Shown here in pieces: positions 1-12,132 of a stretch of DNA of 64,000 nt (position 1 is its first letter; each line of letters opens with the position of its first letter). The notes beneath the pieces were generated by a model. The model was not told the origin of the DNA and made no database searches. It was given only the letters and a program-made list of their open reading frames with translations. The DNA is from Chrysoperla carnea (Eukaryota > Arthropoda > Insecta > Neuroptera > Chrysopidae). The stretch spans positions 35,851,501-35,915,500 of the forward strand of contig NC_058341.1 of the NCBI RefSeq assembly GCF_905475395.1, in the 5' to 3' direction. Made by a program: the position numbers and the translations under genes.

Positions 1-2621
1 AAGATTTCAGCAAATACTAGAAACTTCATTCTTCCGGTATTACAAAAGATTTGTATATTGTTCACAATACAATTTTTTTTTATAAATTTATGAAAGATGA
101 TATATGAATAACCCTTGGCAGATAGGTAAATAATATTCATAAGTGCTTTCAGGAAGTTTACTGTATGGAAGAAATATGATACAGTACATGAGTACGGATT
201 ATGATTTTCAAGTTTACAAATACCTACCTACTTTGTATAAAATACGTGTTATTTATTTTACACCTTCAATATTAAGTTTTAACTAGTGGTGGTGGATATA
301 GCTTTTGGGGGACTAGATCAATATATTTTTGATACAGAAAATTATTGCATGATAGCATATAAGCTTGTACTGAAATAAGGTATAATTTACGTAAGGAAGA
401 AAAGGGGGTAGAAGGAAACTTCATATTTGAATTTCATTGCCAATTTCATGTTCATTTTTATCTTCGTTTCGCATGTTCGTTTTTTTGTAGATTTATGATT
501 ACTTAAAGAGGGAAGGATAGGGTTCCAACGGTATTTGTCACGCAAACTTAACTTTTCTGATTTATTTCCTCATTTCCTAACGACAAGTATAATTTTAAGA
601 ACAAATTCAAATAATATTACTTCTTATCATTTAAAATGTCCCGGTATGACTTTTTTCAAAATTGACAACCCTAGTAGGGGACTCGAAATTGCAACATTTT
701 ATTTTTAGAAGAGTTGCAGAAAAAGTGACGCTGCGTACCAAGGGGGAAAAGAGGTAGGAAAGTGAACGAAGGATGAAATTTCCATTACGTATTTTATGGA
801 TAGTCCAATATCATAAAATATCGATTTCATTTTTTCAGGATGAAAACAATAATTTTCTACCAGAAAGTTAATAAAAATGGTTAAGAGAAACCACATTACA
901 CGTGATTCAAAAACGATATTACCTCTGTATTATTTATTATGCATATAAACGTGATATAGACATGCACATGAGTGACCGGCATTTGGTTTTCGGACTATAC
1001 AATGGTAAAGAGAATAAAATCTACGGAGAATTAACAAGGTGAGCCTTCAATAATTAAAATAGTTCATCATTTTATCATCCTTCTCCAAGTCTAACATTTA
1101 TAGAGATATTTGCAACTTAATTTTTGATACTATTTTGTTTGTGGAAAAGGAAATCATGAAGTGTTCACATGATTTTTTGAAGTGAAAATATATCGAGCTC
1201 CCGTCGAAATTTATTTCGAAATATCCTAGAGATTTTTATTATCTTGGATAAAATTTATATAAATGCTAAAAACTCCTGAAAATTTTTTACTTTCATTATT
1301 TACCAGACCATTTTTTTCGCCTGTGTTAATTATATATAATACGTAATAAGTATGTATTTTAATTAAATAAGATTCCACACATAGATTTGTTTATTCTTTT
1401 CAATTTAAAATTAACATCTGGTTAGTTTTTTTTTATACTTTTAATATTTACATCATTAAATTGTTTCAAAAGGAAATGATGTTTTTAACCAGCGCACGTA
1501 CCCATTCAATATACCAACGGAACCTACTATTCATAAAAAGTTAATTTCTTTTAAATTTTATTAATATTATTACATAATAAACCATTTATTAAATAATTTT
1601 TTATTTAATATTATGCACGTGAATTTCTTTTTTAAACGGTTTGCTTAGCATGTTCTCTATGGTCTTCCAATAAGAGTGATACTTTTTACAAATTTGAATT
1701 AAAAAAAAAACTATTCAACGCAACGTATTGAAGAAAATTGTTCCTTATTTTGTAGCTTAGATATTGAACATTTGTTGTACACTAAACATCGCTCAAATGT
1801 TCTCAACAAATTTCTGGTAGGCCCGAATTTTAATGTCGAAATTTTTTAAATACAATAATTCTTTTACTTGATTTAGGTATACGCTGAATGTTGATAATAA
1901 CAACCAACATACACTTTTCAGATAAAATCCAAAAAAACAGTCCAATAACTTTTAACTTCTAGCTTTTTTTTGAAACAAACTATACATTTTCAATTAGAAT
2001 TGCTGTCTATATTGATTGAAATTCATTAATAATTACATAATTTAAACAATTAAATTATAAACATAATTAACCGGATTTTCGTAATAGGACCTTTATTCAA
2101 ACAAAACTTTTATTTAATAAATATTAAATGTTTTTAATTATGATTTTATGGTTCTATTTAAAAAGGAAATTGTATTGAAATTATTTAAATTAAAAAGTTA
2201 ACATTGAAAATATTAATGCGTTTTATTTTTAACCGATTACAAGAAATTAGAAATTAGTACATTTCAAACACTGTCCAAATTTTTTTACACAAAAAAATCT
2301 ATTTTTCTAGATATCCTTAATTTTTTACTATTTTATCATTTTGCGGCTTGAAGATCATTTTTGAATTTCAAAATTTTATTGTTACTTAGGAAAAAATCTG
2401 AAAGTGAAATTTACAAAATGTGTTGGTAACACATTCCTGAAAAATACTTTACAGTTTGGAAATGTCTATATTAGACGAAACATGTCATGTTAAAATTATT
2501 AAAATATAAAAATAAAATACAAGTAGACTAAGCAAAGAAAATTGGAAGTTTTTTCTTCAAATCCTTAATTATGGAATTCCACAAAGTAAAGCTCTCTTTA
2601 ATTAATTGAAATTTACAAAAT
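1..2621. other. AT-rich stretch without identifiable gene
   Basis: No open frame with recognisable homology, no RNA gene and no clear repeat boundary were seen. The stretch is dominated by A/T runs and dense stops in all frames. If the Swip-1 gene whose first coding exon is at 53 kb continues to the left of the window, this is intronic; otherwise it is intergenic. Confidence 0.6.
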
Positions 2622-2835
2622 TAAAAAAACCTCCGAGAAATTTTTTGGGTACGGAACGATAAACTCGAACTTGAAACGTAAGTAAGAACACTCTCCATTA
2701 AATTACTATTTTCCATAAAGCCTTTTCCAAACTGAACCGATTGTAAGGATCATCGCCTATTTTGTTGTTGTTCCGGGTACGGAATCCTAAACTAGCACTT
2801 GAAACATAGTTAAGAACACTCCTAATTAAAAGTTT
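2622..2835 (-). repeat. Family E repeat with two internal units
   Basis: On the minus strand this stretch carries twice a unit of the form AGAGTGTTCTTA, then TTTCAAGT, then AGTTTA, then TTCCGTACCC. It matches the plus-strand stretch at 38765-39092 in content and order. The two units are about 110 bases apart, as in the other copy. Similar sequence is common in arthropod genomes, but I cannot assign it to a transposon class. Confidence 0.6.
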
Positions 2836-3741
2836 AAAAGTTTGTTTTCAATTCAAAGTGGAATTAAATCTTCCACAAAGAAGTATTTCCTTTCTTGCAG
2901 TAAAAATATTTTTGTTTTTATAATTATATCAAAATTTTGTTATAAAATTGCTTTTTGCTCAATTATTTTTCAAGTCGGTTTTATTTGTATCTTAAATAGT
3001 TTTTATAACTATTAATTATTATTACAATGACATAAAAAATGTTTCCATTTAGAAGTAAATGGTATAACTACTAACTAGACAAAAAATACATTCTAATAAT
3101 ATCGAAGACAATGAAGGTCAAAAACAATAAATTAATAACGGAATTACAAAAGAAAAATAATAAATGCATTTTGAATAATTGTAAATATAAACAATACAAT
3201 GAAATTTTAATTAAGTGTTCTATAGTCGTGTAATTACAATTAATGTTCGTTCAATTTAAGGTTTCTTACGGATTCCTTTTACTGAACATAAAAAATGCAT
3301 TTAATTTCGGAGAACTGGTACATCTTAATTTTATAGGAATAGCAATTATTTTTATTAAAGTGTACAAAGTTACAAACCCTACAAAACTTAAACGGCGCAA
3401 AATAAGGACACATCAAGGACTCCCTAAATTCCTTATCAATCAGCAAATGACAGAAGAAAAAGTGATAATCATAAAAATAGATCAGAAGAATAAAGTTCAC
3501 GCAATCATAGCCACAGAGTTATACGTATATGATAAAATTAAATTGAATCATAGATGGTGATAACAATGATAAGCATTTACCAATGATAATAATCTGAATC
3601 ATTCATTTGTGTAAATCCGATGTAAATACAGGATGTCTGCGTTTACGAATCACTCACTCATCATTATCAAACTAATATACACTTTGTTTACAATATATCA
3701 TATACATTTACAATATATCATGTATAGTTCATTCACTGTGG
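2836..3741. other. AT-rich stretch, one unassigned open frame
   Basis: The only thing of note is an open frame at 3243-3560 on the plus strand (105 codons, Lys/Ile rich, no recognisable domain, no splice or promoter context). I treat it as a probable chance frame. Confidence 0.5.
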
Positions 3742-3823
3742 CTAATTTCTAGTGTCTGACTAGAAATTAGTTGTGGCGATAGCCAATTTTTGGCCGAAGC
3801 TTATTAATCGGCTATCGCCACAA
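3742..3823. repeat. Two adjacent perfect hairpins
   Basis: CTAATTTCTAGT at 3742-3753 is followed after five bases by its exact reverse complement at 3759-3770. Immediately after, TTGTGGCGATAGCC at 3771-3784 pairs exactly with GGCTATCGCCACAA at 3810-3823 around a 25-base loop. The block is followed by a GCCGAAG-rich segment and is probably part of a foldback or MITE-like element; a second copy of CTAATTTCTA lies near 4028. Confidence 0.6.
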
Positions 3824-4050
3824 CCTACCGAAGCCGAAGACGGAATTTTAAAAACATGATTTTAAAACTTTAATATTAAAGTTGATCTAGAGATTATGAT
3901 CTCTAGAAGTTGATCTAGAAATCAATCTAAAGATGATTATAAAAGTACCTCGAAATTCCAATTCCGACGTTTGCAACCTTCGGCTTCGACCGAAATTCAG
4001 GCCGAAGCCGAAGCTCCGGTCAGATACTACTAATTTCTATGACTTTCGGC
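3824..4050. repeat. GCCGAAG-rich repeat segment
   Basis: The segment repeats the motif GCCGAAG and its complement (around 3828 and 3982-4012) and contains a GATCTAGA-type inverted repeat near 3882-3910. Its GC is higher than the flanks. It likely belongs to the same element as the two hairpins just before it. No coding signal. Confidence 0.45.
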
Positions 4051-4087
4051 AATATGAACATAAGGTTTTTTTTTTTTTTTTTTTTTC

Positions 4088-4280
4088 CTAAAATCTATCC
4101 CACGGGAACCATACCTTTTATCGGGATAATTTAGCCTATGTACTATTCCAGACTATTATCTACCTCTGTGCCAAATTTCATCCACGTAGTTTTCCGTTCA
4201 GTAGTTTTTGCGTAAAAGAGTAACAACTAACAAACATCCATCCATCCAAACTTTCAAGATTATAATATATACCAGATATC
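4088..4280 (+). repeat. Family B interspersed repeat, copy 1 (3' part)
   Basis: The segment runs through TTTAGCCTATGTA, TGCCAAATTTCATC, GTAGTTTTTGCGTAAAAG and CATCCATCCATCC and ends in TTATAATATATA, preceded by a T-run. The order AGTTTTTGCGTRAAAGCGTAACAA, then (CAAA)n or (CATC)n, then a TTTATAATATATA tail, is shared with copies ending near 11330, 21062 and 32117. Such sequences are very widespread in arthropods. I do not commit to LINE, SINE or Helitron origin. Confidence 0.65.
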
Positions 4281-4728
4281 AGATAACAAACTTATTTATT
4301 TTTAACTACTCTTACGACTGTTGTCGTCTATAGCGACTGAACTAATAGAAAATTGTTTACTTGTTCAGTTAATGAACCCTCCACTCATTTATTGAAATTA
4401 TTTAAAACATAAATAATAAAGACATTAGTATTACTACCTCATCACTGATAATAATTAATAATCTACAATACATTTAAAAATATATATTTATTAAAATTGA
4501 TTTTACAACAAATACGATGGAATTTTATTAAATGAATCATAAATTTTTAGTATTAAATCAAATGAGTAACAATTGTTTGTCAACAAGTTCCTTGACTTAA
4601 GCACTTAAATATACTAGATTGTGTCATTTGAAAACCATTTTTTCTTTCCCTTTTTTATATAAACCTATATGAATATTGCCCTTGCTAAAAAATCTTCACT
4701 TTTATACCGTTAAGAGGCTGAAATTTAA
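4281..4728. other. AT-rich spacer, nothing recognised
   Basis: No gene, RNA or repeat boundary was identified between the family B copy and the family A copy. Confidence 0.6.
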
Positions 4729-5256
4729 ATAAATTGACAGTATATATTCGGTGTGATACTGAAGTCGTGTGAGTGCGACCCCTGTAGTTCACACGACTAA
4801 CTTCCCAGAGAAGGCATTTAAAAAAAAACATTTAAAAAAAAGGTATTTTTAGCCTTCATAGATTATTCTTCGAACATGTACAGCAGCTTATGCTGGAACG
4901 ATCATTATCTCCCTAGATAAATGATGTGTTTTATCCACTTTTCAGATTCTGTTTATTCAGTTTTTTTTTATTACCATTAAAATGCGGCTCAACTAATTCT
5001 GCTGAAAACTATTTCAGTTCTTAAATACGCGATTACACATCGAATAAGCCCAGTCACGTGTTAATGCTATAACTGGTTCGTTCGAGGCGAAAGTTTCCGA
5101 ATAAACATACGAACATACGCTCATACGCACACACACACACAGACATCACATTGAAAATGTTTGATTCGGATATTGCGGCCCTTGAAACAGCGGAAATATG
5201 TAAAACTGGAGAATTTCAAAATCGTCCCAATTACATTAACTTCCTCTGTGAAGTAA
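4729..5256 (+). mobile_element. Family A element, copy 1 (Helitron/HINE-like?)
   Basis: It begins TAAATTGACAGTATATATTC, contains the hairpin GTCGTGTG...CACACGAC, then AACTTCCCAGAG, a ~400 bp interior with GCTTATGCTGGAACGATCAT and a CA-rich microsatellite, and ends in TTAACTTCCTCTGTGAAGT. The inner left motif and the right end are inverted repeats of each other (AACTTCCCAGAGG / CCTCTGGGAAGTT in better-preserved copies). Three more copies lie in the window. The open frame inside it (5151-5381) has no homology and is a by-product of the repeat. The combination of subterminal inverted repeats, a microsatellite and a hairpin near one end resembles Helentron-associated (HINE/DINE-1) elements; this is inference. 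Confidence 0.7.
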
Positions 5257-7259
5257 AAAAAAATCTTCACATCAATAAGTCCCGAGTACCTACATTTCCC
5301 GTTCGAACCAATTTATTGAAAAAATATATTTGCTTTTGTTTTCCATCTGAAATATATTTGGCAAGTGGAAGCGTTGCGTAATAATTTACTTGTATATGAA
5401 GGTTACGTAACCTTCGCACTAGAATTTTTAGTTTGCTTTAAATGTTTCTCAGTAAAATTAGAATAAAAACACCCCATACAAGGTGACTTTAAACTGATTT
5501 GTACTAATTTAAATCTTTAATTTAAACACAATGCAACGTGGGGGAGTAATCTGCTGACATAGTTTTTAATAAATCGCTATATGAGGTATACATATACAGA
5601 TTTAGAAAATAAGTATAATTTGTACAATATAAGCTATTAATACGTTTTAATGTTCTACTTTTTAAATCCAATTCTTATTTCTGTTACATAACTTCGGTAG
5701 AATAATGTGTTGGAATATATCAATTTTAATTCTAATCTTATTATTTATAGCAACAACAAGATTTTTATCGGTAATCATAGTTCAAAGTATTTAAATACAA
5801 AATGTTTTTATATCACTTTTACCAATTTTCTGAGTAAAAGGAGAATTTGAATAATTAAGCCTTTTTGTCATATTAAGGTTAAAAATATTTTATATAAATA
5901 TGAAATTTTTTGATATTTTTACAAATATATTTGACAAAAAGCTATATCGATATCATTTCAAGTTTTAAAGTTTTTAAGTAGATACGCAAGGATTGAATAA
6001 TACTAGGGATTTCAATAAAACTTTATAAATACATTTTTTGATTAACAAAGTATCCAAAAATCACAAAATATTCCTAGGTAAAAGGATGAATCATATAGGT
6101 TATCCTTTTCAATTGGATATTTCTATATCAAAAAATCTAGAGAGTGTGATAAAAAAAACTATCTAAAATATTTAGACAATCTTGTAGTTTATAATAATAC
6201 CACAAAAATATAAGGTTGCCGATGATATAAATTCAAAATTTTAATTTAATTATGATTTCATCGAAGATCCATCATTTGATGAACAGAGACGACTATAGTT
6301 AGAGTATTGAAGAGCGATGATATCTATATTATCAAATTTATAAGCATCACTTTCACACAATATATTATATATTTTTGTAGTTGCGTGGTATTGTAAAGCC
6401 AAAAATAACTCATTACTTGACTACAAAGCATGCATTAGGTTTATATGTATGTACCGTGCAATAAACCAATACTTTGTTACAATACCATAGGTTTACAATC
6501 ACTTTAAAGTCAATTGACCTCATTAGTTTGATTTCGAGTAGTATGCTAGTATCAAGAGCATCGCCAGTCAGAGAGCCAGGGCAGGCGAAGAATGTTAGAT
6601 AAAATTTCAGTTCTAAAAATGTAGAATATAAAAATTTAAAAAACAAAAATTTGAACGAAACAGACTTTTATGTGGGAATTATAAATTGGACAAATAATGA
6701 CTGTCATGTTTTCGAGTCATTAATGCTTTAATGGGGGAACGAAGGGGGATTTTCATTTCTCACTAAGTTTGATTAGTGCGGCCTCAGGTCATTTAAAACA
6801 ATTATTATAATTGTTTGTTTTTGCATTTATATCTTTAATATAAAATATAGTAATTTCATAAATTTTAGTGAATAAATTAAATTAAATGACAAATGTGCAT
6901 GCGTAAAATAAATTTGTATAAAAAATATAATGCGTGCATTGAATAGGTACTTTGTTCTAGAATTACTACATTCAGTATGTAAATAATAAAAATTAAATGT
7001 ATTAAATATGTGTGTTTTTTATATGTTGACAATAAAATCATAATATAACTCTGTTTAAAAGAGCGCATTCACTAAATTTCGAGAAGGGGAGGGAACATGA
7101 ACTTTTCATTTTGAGTTTTTTTGAAAATTCATAATTTTATATAGGGTATTTCAATAAGAATGGTAGTTTTTAAAATTTGAATTAAAAAAATAATTCAATG
7201 TATCGAAAGTAAATTATTCTTTATTTTTGAAATTTCGCTAGGAAAAAAATAACTTGAAA
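5257..7259. other. AT-rich stretch without identifiable gene
   Basis: Short frames on both strands have no recognisable domain, splice context or homology. Nothing else was identified. Confidence 0.6.
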
Positions 7260-7267
7260 ATGTCAAC

Positions 7268-7514
7268 CAGTGTCGGCTTTAAGAGAGAGTTGATCGGAGG
7301 GGGGGGGGCGCGAGGGTGACAGGTTCTTTAGGGTGCCGCGTGTACCAACTTAATTTAACTACTTAATTTGAATATCTATTTCTATCGTTCTAAAAGGAAA
7401 GCTAAGAGAATGAATGGGTAAAATATTATTAATAATGATAATAAATAATACAGTTTTCTATTAATTCAATAAAATATGGTAGAAATTCGAAATAGACGGC
7501 TAAGGCCAGCCCTG
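7268..7514. mobile_element. Short hAT-like non-autonomous transposon (MITE)
   Basis: The left end CAGTGTCGGCTTTAAG and the right end GCTAAGGCCAGCCCTG are imperfect terminal inverted repeats starting with CAG and ending with CTG. They are flanked by ATGTCAAC (7260-7267) and ATGTCAAT (7515-7522), an 8-bp target-site duplication with one mismatch, as expected for hAT transposons. The 247-bp body has no open frame of interest and contains a run of nine or more G near 7302, unusual in this AT-rich window. Confidence 0.7.
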
Positions 7515-7522
7515 ATGTCAAT

Positions 7523-8176
7523 CGCCACTTTAACAGTATTCCATTCGTAATTTCTGTAATGAAAAAAATAGACACTAATTTGTCTGTTGTTTTAAAATTA
7601 ATCTTTGCATTGGAATATTTTCTTTGAATTTAAGTGAAATAATGTGAATAGTTTGTAATCCTACAAAAAAAAACTGTGTGGGGCATTTGAACGATATTTT
7701 GTGCACAGCATAATTTTAAAAATCTTATGTGATTAGGGTCGCCGAGTTAATAATAACTCTTAATTATACATAATTAAGAGGGTTGAATTTCATACATTCG
7801 CCCCAATTGTCTCTTTATGGATCCGCGCTTGCTTTTTATAGTACAAATGTAATTGAAATTTGTAAATGACTCACACTGATATGTAATTGTATATCTCTTT
7901 TATTTTATGTTTACATAAAATTTTGATTTTTTTTTTATTATTCTTCTAACACATGTAGTCATTTTAGTAGCATTTAAAATATGTGACTCATATACACTCA
8001 AATGAACACAAATTTTTATAAACAGTCATTAAAAGATATAAATATTGATTATCATTGATTAATTACGGTGATAGTCCAAATAATGTAAATTTTAATTGAA
8101 ATTAAAATATGAATAATATTTGTATAATATTAAAATATGAATTGTGTGAAGAAGGGCATTATCAATAATATGTAAA
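7523..8176. other. AT-rich spacer, nothing recognised
   Basis: No gene or repeat boundary was identified here. Confidence 0.6.
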
Positions 8177-8614
8177 ATAAATTGGCAGTACATAGTCGGT
8201 GTGGTACTGAAGTCGTGTGAGCGCGACCCCTGTAGTCCACACGACTAACTTCCCAGAGGGGGAAAAACTTGCAGCTTATGCTGGAACGATCATTATCTCC
8301 ATAGATAAATGATGTGTTGTTTTATCCACTTTTCAGATAATGTTTATTCAATTTTTTTCAGTTTTTTTATTACCATTAAAAACGGCTCAACTAATTCTGC
8401 TGAAAACTCTTTCAGTTCTTAAATACGCGTTGAATAAGCCCAGTCACGTGTTAATGTCATAACTGGTTCGCATACAAACATACGCACATACGTACACACA
8501 AACATCACATTGAAAAGGTTTGATTCGGATATTGCGGCCTTGAAATCGCGGAAATATGTAAAACTGGAGATTTTCAAAATCGGCCCCATTACATTAACTT
8601 CCTCTGGGAAGTTA
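8177..8614 (+). mobile_element. Family A element, copy 2
   Basis: Clear copy, same orientation as copy 1: start AAATTGGCAGTACATAGTCG, hairpin GTCGTGTG/CACACGAC, AACTTCCCAGAGG, interior, end CCTCTGGGAAGTT. It is about 90 bp shorter than copy 1 and lacks the TTGTTAGCCTTCATAGATTA segment. Left inner motif and right end are perfect inverted repeats of 13 bases. Confidence 0.75.
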
Positions 8615-8715
8615 AAAAGTTTTACAGCTTTGCTTAACTGAAGGATTTCAGAATTTTTAGGATTCTCTCGAAATTTATTAAATTTAAATTATGAGTTCTG
8701 AAAGTTTTTGATAAG

Positions 8716-8782
8716 TAGCTTTTCGAGTCGGATTTGAGCCAGCCACCTTCGCTCCATCGCTCTACCCAGTCTTTTTGGTCAT
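8716..8782 (-). pseudogene. Decayed tRNA-like sequence
   Basis: On the minus strand the order GGGTAGAGCGATGGAGCG (resembling a tRNA D-arm/A box) and GGCTCAAATCC (resembling a B box) is seen with about tRNA spacing. No convincing acceptor stem could be drawn. It could be a dead tRNA gene or the head of an old tRNA-derived SINE; chance similarity is possible. Confidence 0.3.
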
Positions 8783-9068
8783 AAAGACCCAAAAACAATT
8801 TTTGAGATGTGATGGCTTAATTATACCAACACGACTTCGAAAACATATCTGGCGTAATATTTATCATAGTAGAAACTAATTGGAAGGTTTTTATTATATT
8901 TTAAAATAACAAAAATATTCCTCATTATGGGATGAGTGAAAAAATCAACCCATCAATTTTCTTCTTAAGAAGTAAAGATTGATGTGAATTGTACGTTTAT
9001 TGCAGAGGTGCTACAACACATAGCAAGTGGCCGCAGTAAAATTGAAGATAGCAGTTAGGTAAAATCTA

Positions 9069-9508
9069 TAAAAAATAGTGTTGTTGTTGATACGATATAT
9101 TTACCAACTAATATCTAATCAGAATTTTGAATGATAATTTAAGGTAAAGTTTTGCATCATATGTTGAATTTTCAAACCACTAAAGATAATCCTCTTCAAT
9201 AAAAATTAAGACTCACAATCAGTAATTATTCTAAAAATATTGTCAATATTAAGTAATAACTGAAACTGATAAATGTTATAGCATGACCATATTTGGTATA
9301 TGGTCAGGCCATTTATCAGTTATTACTTAATATTGATATTATTTTTAGAATAATTACTGATTATGAGTCTTAATTTTTATTTGCGAGAATTATCTTTAGT
9401 GGTTTGAAAATCCAACATATGACGCAAAAATTTACTATAAACTATCATTCAAAATTCTGATTAGATATTAGTTGGTAGATATATCGTATCAACAACAACA
9501 CCTTTTTA
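9069..9508. repeat. Long near-perfect hairpin (foldback), ~440 bp
   Basis: The left arm (9069-9287) and right arm (9293-9508) are inverted copies over about 210 bases with few mismatches and small indels. The apex TGACCATAT-TTGGT-ATATGGTCA closes the stem and the base is GTTGTTGTTGATACGATATAT against ATATATCGTATCAACAACAAC. Neither arm has coding capacity. It may be a foldback MITE; transcription would give a long dsRNA hairpin. Confidence 0.85.
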
Positions 9509-10965
9509 ATGGCTGTTTGAGTTTTCATTTGATTTTCATAAATCTAAGGTTTTAATTACATTAAAACATAATTTTGATAGGGATAACTGTTTTTCTAGCT
9601 TCTCTAATTCAAATTTTCTGAAACTGAAGGTCAAGCAAGATCATATCTGGCATGTTGTTTGCTTGCTTGTGTGTTCAGTTTGATATTCGTTGATTTGGTG
9701 TTTGAATTGCCCTCGATTCTTTCCAGATGTTTTCGAATTTTCTTTGTCAATTCGAGGCTCTAATTACCATAAAGTAAATTAATGAAATTTTAAAAAAATT
9801 ATCTATCTTCGACAAACTTGAATAGAAGAATTTATTGTGTTTGTAAAATTTTGGTCTGACATGCAGTAAAGAAAGAAATTATTCAAACGTAATTAACGTT
9901 AATGTAACACGTGTACAATTAAAGCACCTTCTTTAAAAAATAAAAGGGTATCTATAATTTATTAAACGACCGCAAGGTAAGTCCAACAACCCTTTTTCCT
10001 GTAAAATACAAACCTAAAAAGTATTTTATATTGAATTATTATTAGTCATTCGCATTTTATTTACTACTACTAACTTAAATAAACAATATTTATTAGTAAT
10101 AAATTTTGCATGCATGCAATTTGTATATGATTCATAAATTGTTTAAACTTACCCACATTTACTAATACACGACAGTTTAAACAATTCAAATATTTTAACG
10201 TGGACAATGTTTACTGTCGATCAGAAAGTCATAGTATTAACCCGTATAAAAGCTTCAATGTCTGGTCTACGTATTATTAATACTTCAGTGGGGTAGGTAC
10301 TTGAATACCTCATTCTTATAAACCAAAAAAATTTACTAAAACAAATTATTTTCTCTTTAGGACCTGTTAATCGCAGATCAATGTTAAAATCATATTATTC
10401 CAATTTTAAAGATAACTTCGTCATATATTGCACTGAAGTTTTTTCTACATTTTTTCGCGAGCCAAACTGCTGTGTTATAGAATTCGGGCAGGGTTTGATT
10501 TTTCTAGAAAGCCTTTTGAGGATCGATAAATAATACCTCTTTATTAGATTTATTCGAATTTTATAGATAAAACAGCACTTTTTTCAATAAAAGAAATTAA
10601 GTTTAACTGCCTGAAATACAAATTAAGTTTTAAAATAAAAAATTACGGGTTAACTTTGCAAGACCAAAGTCTTTAAAGTACCCTCTTCTTGAACTCATGA
10701 AGATGTGACTTTGAAAAACTAGTAACCTTCAACAGACTTTTTCATTTTGATAAAACGCAATAGGTAATATGCAAATGTAATTTATAAAACGGAAATACTT
10801 CCAAAAAAAATTTATACTGTGGTTGACCAAAGTGCGATTAAATGCCACAAAAGATTCTTTTTATCCACAAACTGAGGAAGTGAAAATTTTTACTAGTTTA
10901 TTTTTATCAAATGAGCATTTTGAATGACAAGATTTTTGTGAGATTTATAGCGAAACTTTATTATA
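9509..10965. other. AT-rich stretch, nothing recognised
   Basis: No gene, RNA or repeat boundary was identified. Confidence 0.6.
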
Positions 10966-11334
10966 TATACTAGCATGATACCCGCTCACATCGATGAGCA
11001 ATTTCCATGTTAAAAGTAAAGATCAGCGCGTTATAGCTTTCGCCTTCCATGCCTTCACTTATCCCTATTCCATTACACTCCAAATACTTTTTATTATGAA
11101 TCCAAACTATTTAGTCTTTGCTTTTAAAATAGAAATTTCATTCAGTAGTTTTCGAAATCGTCCAGTGAAACGAATGAGTAATTGCTACTATCATTATAAA
11201 TAATAGCCTTTGAGTTATTCCAACAAATAAGCCACATTCTTATAATTTTCATTTAAATCAATTCAGTAGTTTTTGCGTGAAAGCGTAGCAAGCAAACAAA
11301 CAAACATACTTTCATATTTATAATATATAGGGAT
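10966..11334 (+). repeat. Family B interspersed repeat, copy 2
   Basis: It begins ACTAGCATGATACCCGCTCA, continues with TTAAAAGTAAAGATCAGCGC, and ends with AGTAGTTTTTGCGTGAAAGC, (CAAA)n and TTTATAATATATAGGGATT. It matches the copies at 20610 and 31783 over the whole length with gaps. The open frame inside (10994-11203) follows the repeat and has no homology. Confidence 0.75.
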
Positions 11335-12132
11335 TATATTAGACTAGTCGAAACGTACGGAATTCCGCAATGTGCATTTTTAGACCGGTTGACTGTTTTT
11401 CTTTATTCTCCTCTATTCATCCGACACCATAAGTTTTAAAATGAGGAATAAACTATGGAATTTTATGAAGGAATATGGGAGATTTCGCGGACAGACAGAA
11501 AATCAGGCTAGAGAAATAATATATAAAAAGATATGTGCAAAATGAAAAATCTAAAATATAATTGCAAATTTTAACATATAAACCAAAGCTGTGCTTATTT
11601 TCGGTGTGTGTTTTAATTATTTTCAATAAAATTTCTCTCCGTTCTGAAGGTTAATTGTTTTCCATTTTTTGAGTATTACTTCCACATCATAATATTTGAT
11701 GTGTACTAACACCATTTAATAGATATCAGTAAAGTAGTAGTATATTCAATGTATAAAATGTATGTTTTCTATGTCGAAGTAATAATGGGTTAAGTAAACT
11801 AGTATTATTTTATCAGTAAAGTACATATCCTTCCGTTTTTTTATTTAACATAAAATTTTACTTTAATTACTACTTAATAACTATTTTAAGGTGTGATAGC
11901 TGATGATGTTTGTTTTTGTACGGAAATTACCACCAGAATGAATCATAAATTAGTTTTCCAATAGGAAAATGTTGGATAATTATTAATTAAAGTAAAAATA
12001 CGTAAAATTTAATTTGTTTGAAAGGAAAATTACCTGTACTATATGTTTCGTTATACAATATACTCATTTTTACCTGCATTTTATTTTTTTGACGAATTAT
12101 AACATAATTATTGATTCACGAATGATTTAAAA
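11335..12132. other. AT-rich spacer, nothing recognised
   Basis: No gene or repeat boundary was identified. Confidence 0.6.

Noticed and set aside
3243..3560. 105-codon open frame on the plus strand
   Set aside because: It is the longest plus-strand frame, but it has no recognisable domain, no splice or promoter context, and a composition expected for A-rich DNA. Conservation data would be needed.
5151..5381. 76-codon frame resembling a small protein
   Set aside because: It lies across the end of a family A repeat; the same sequence in the other copies is not open in the same way.
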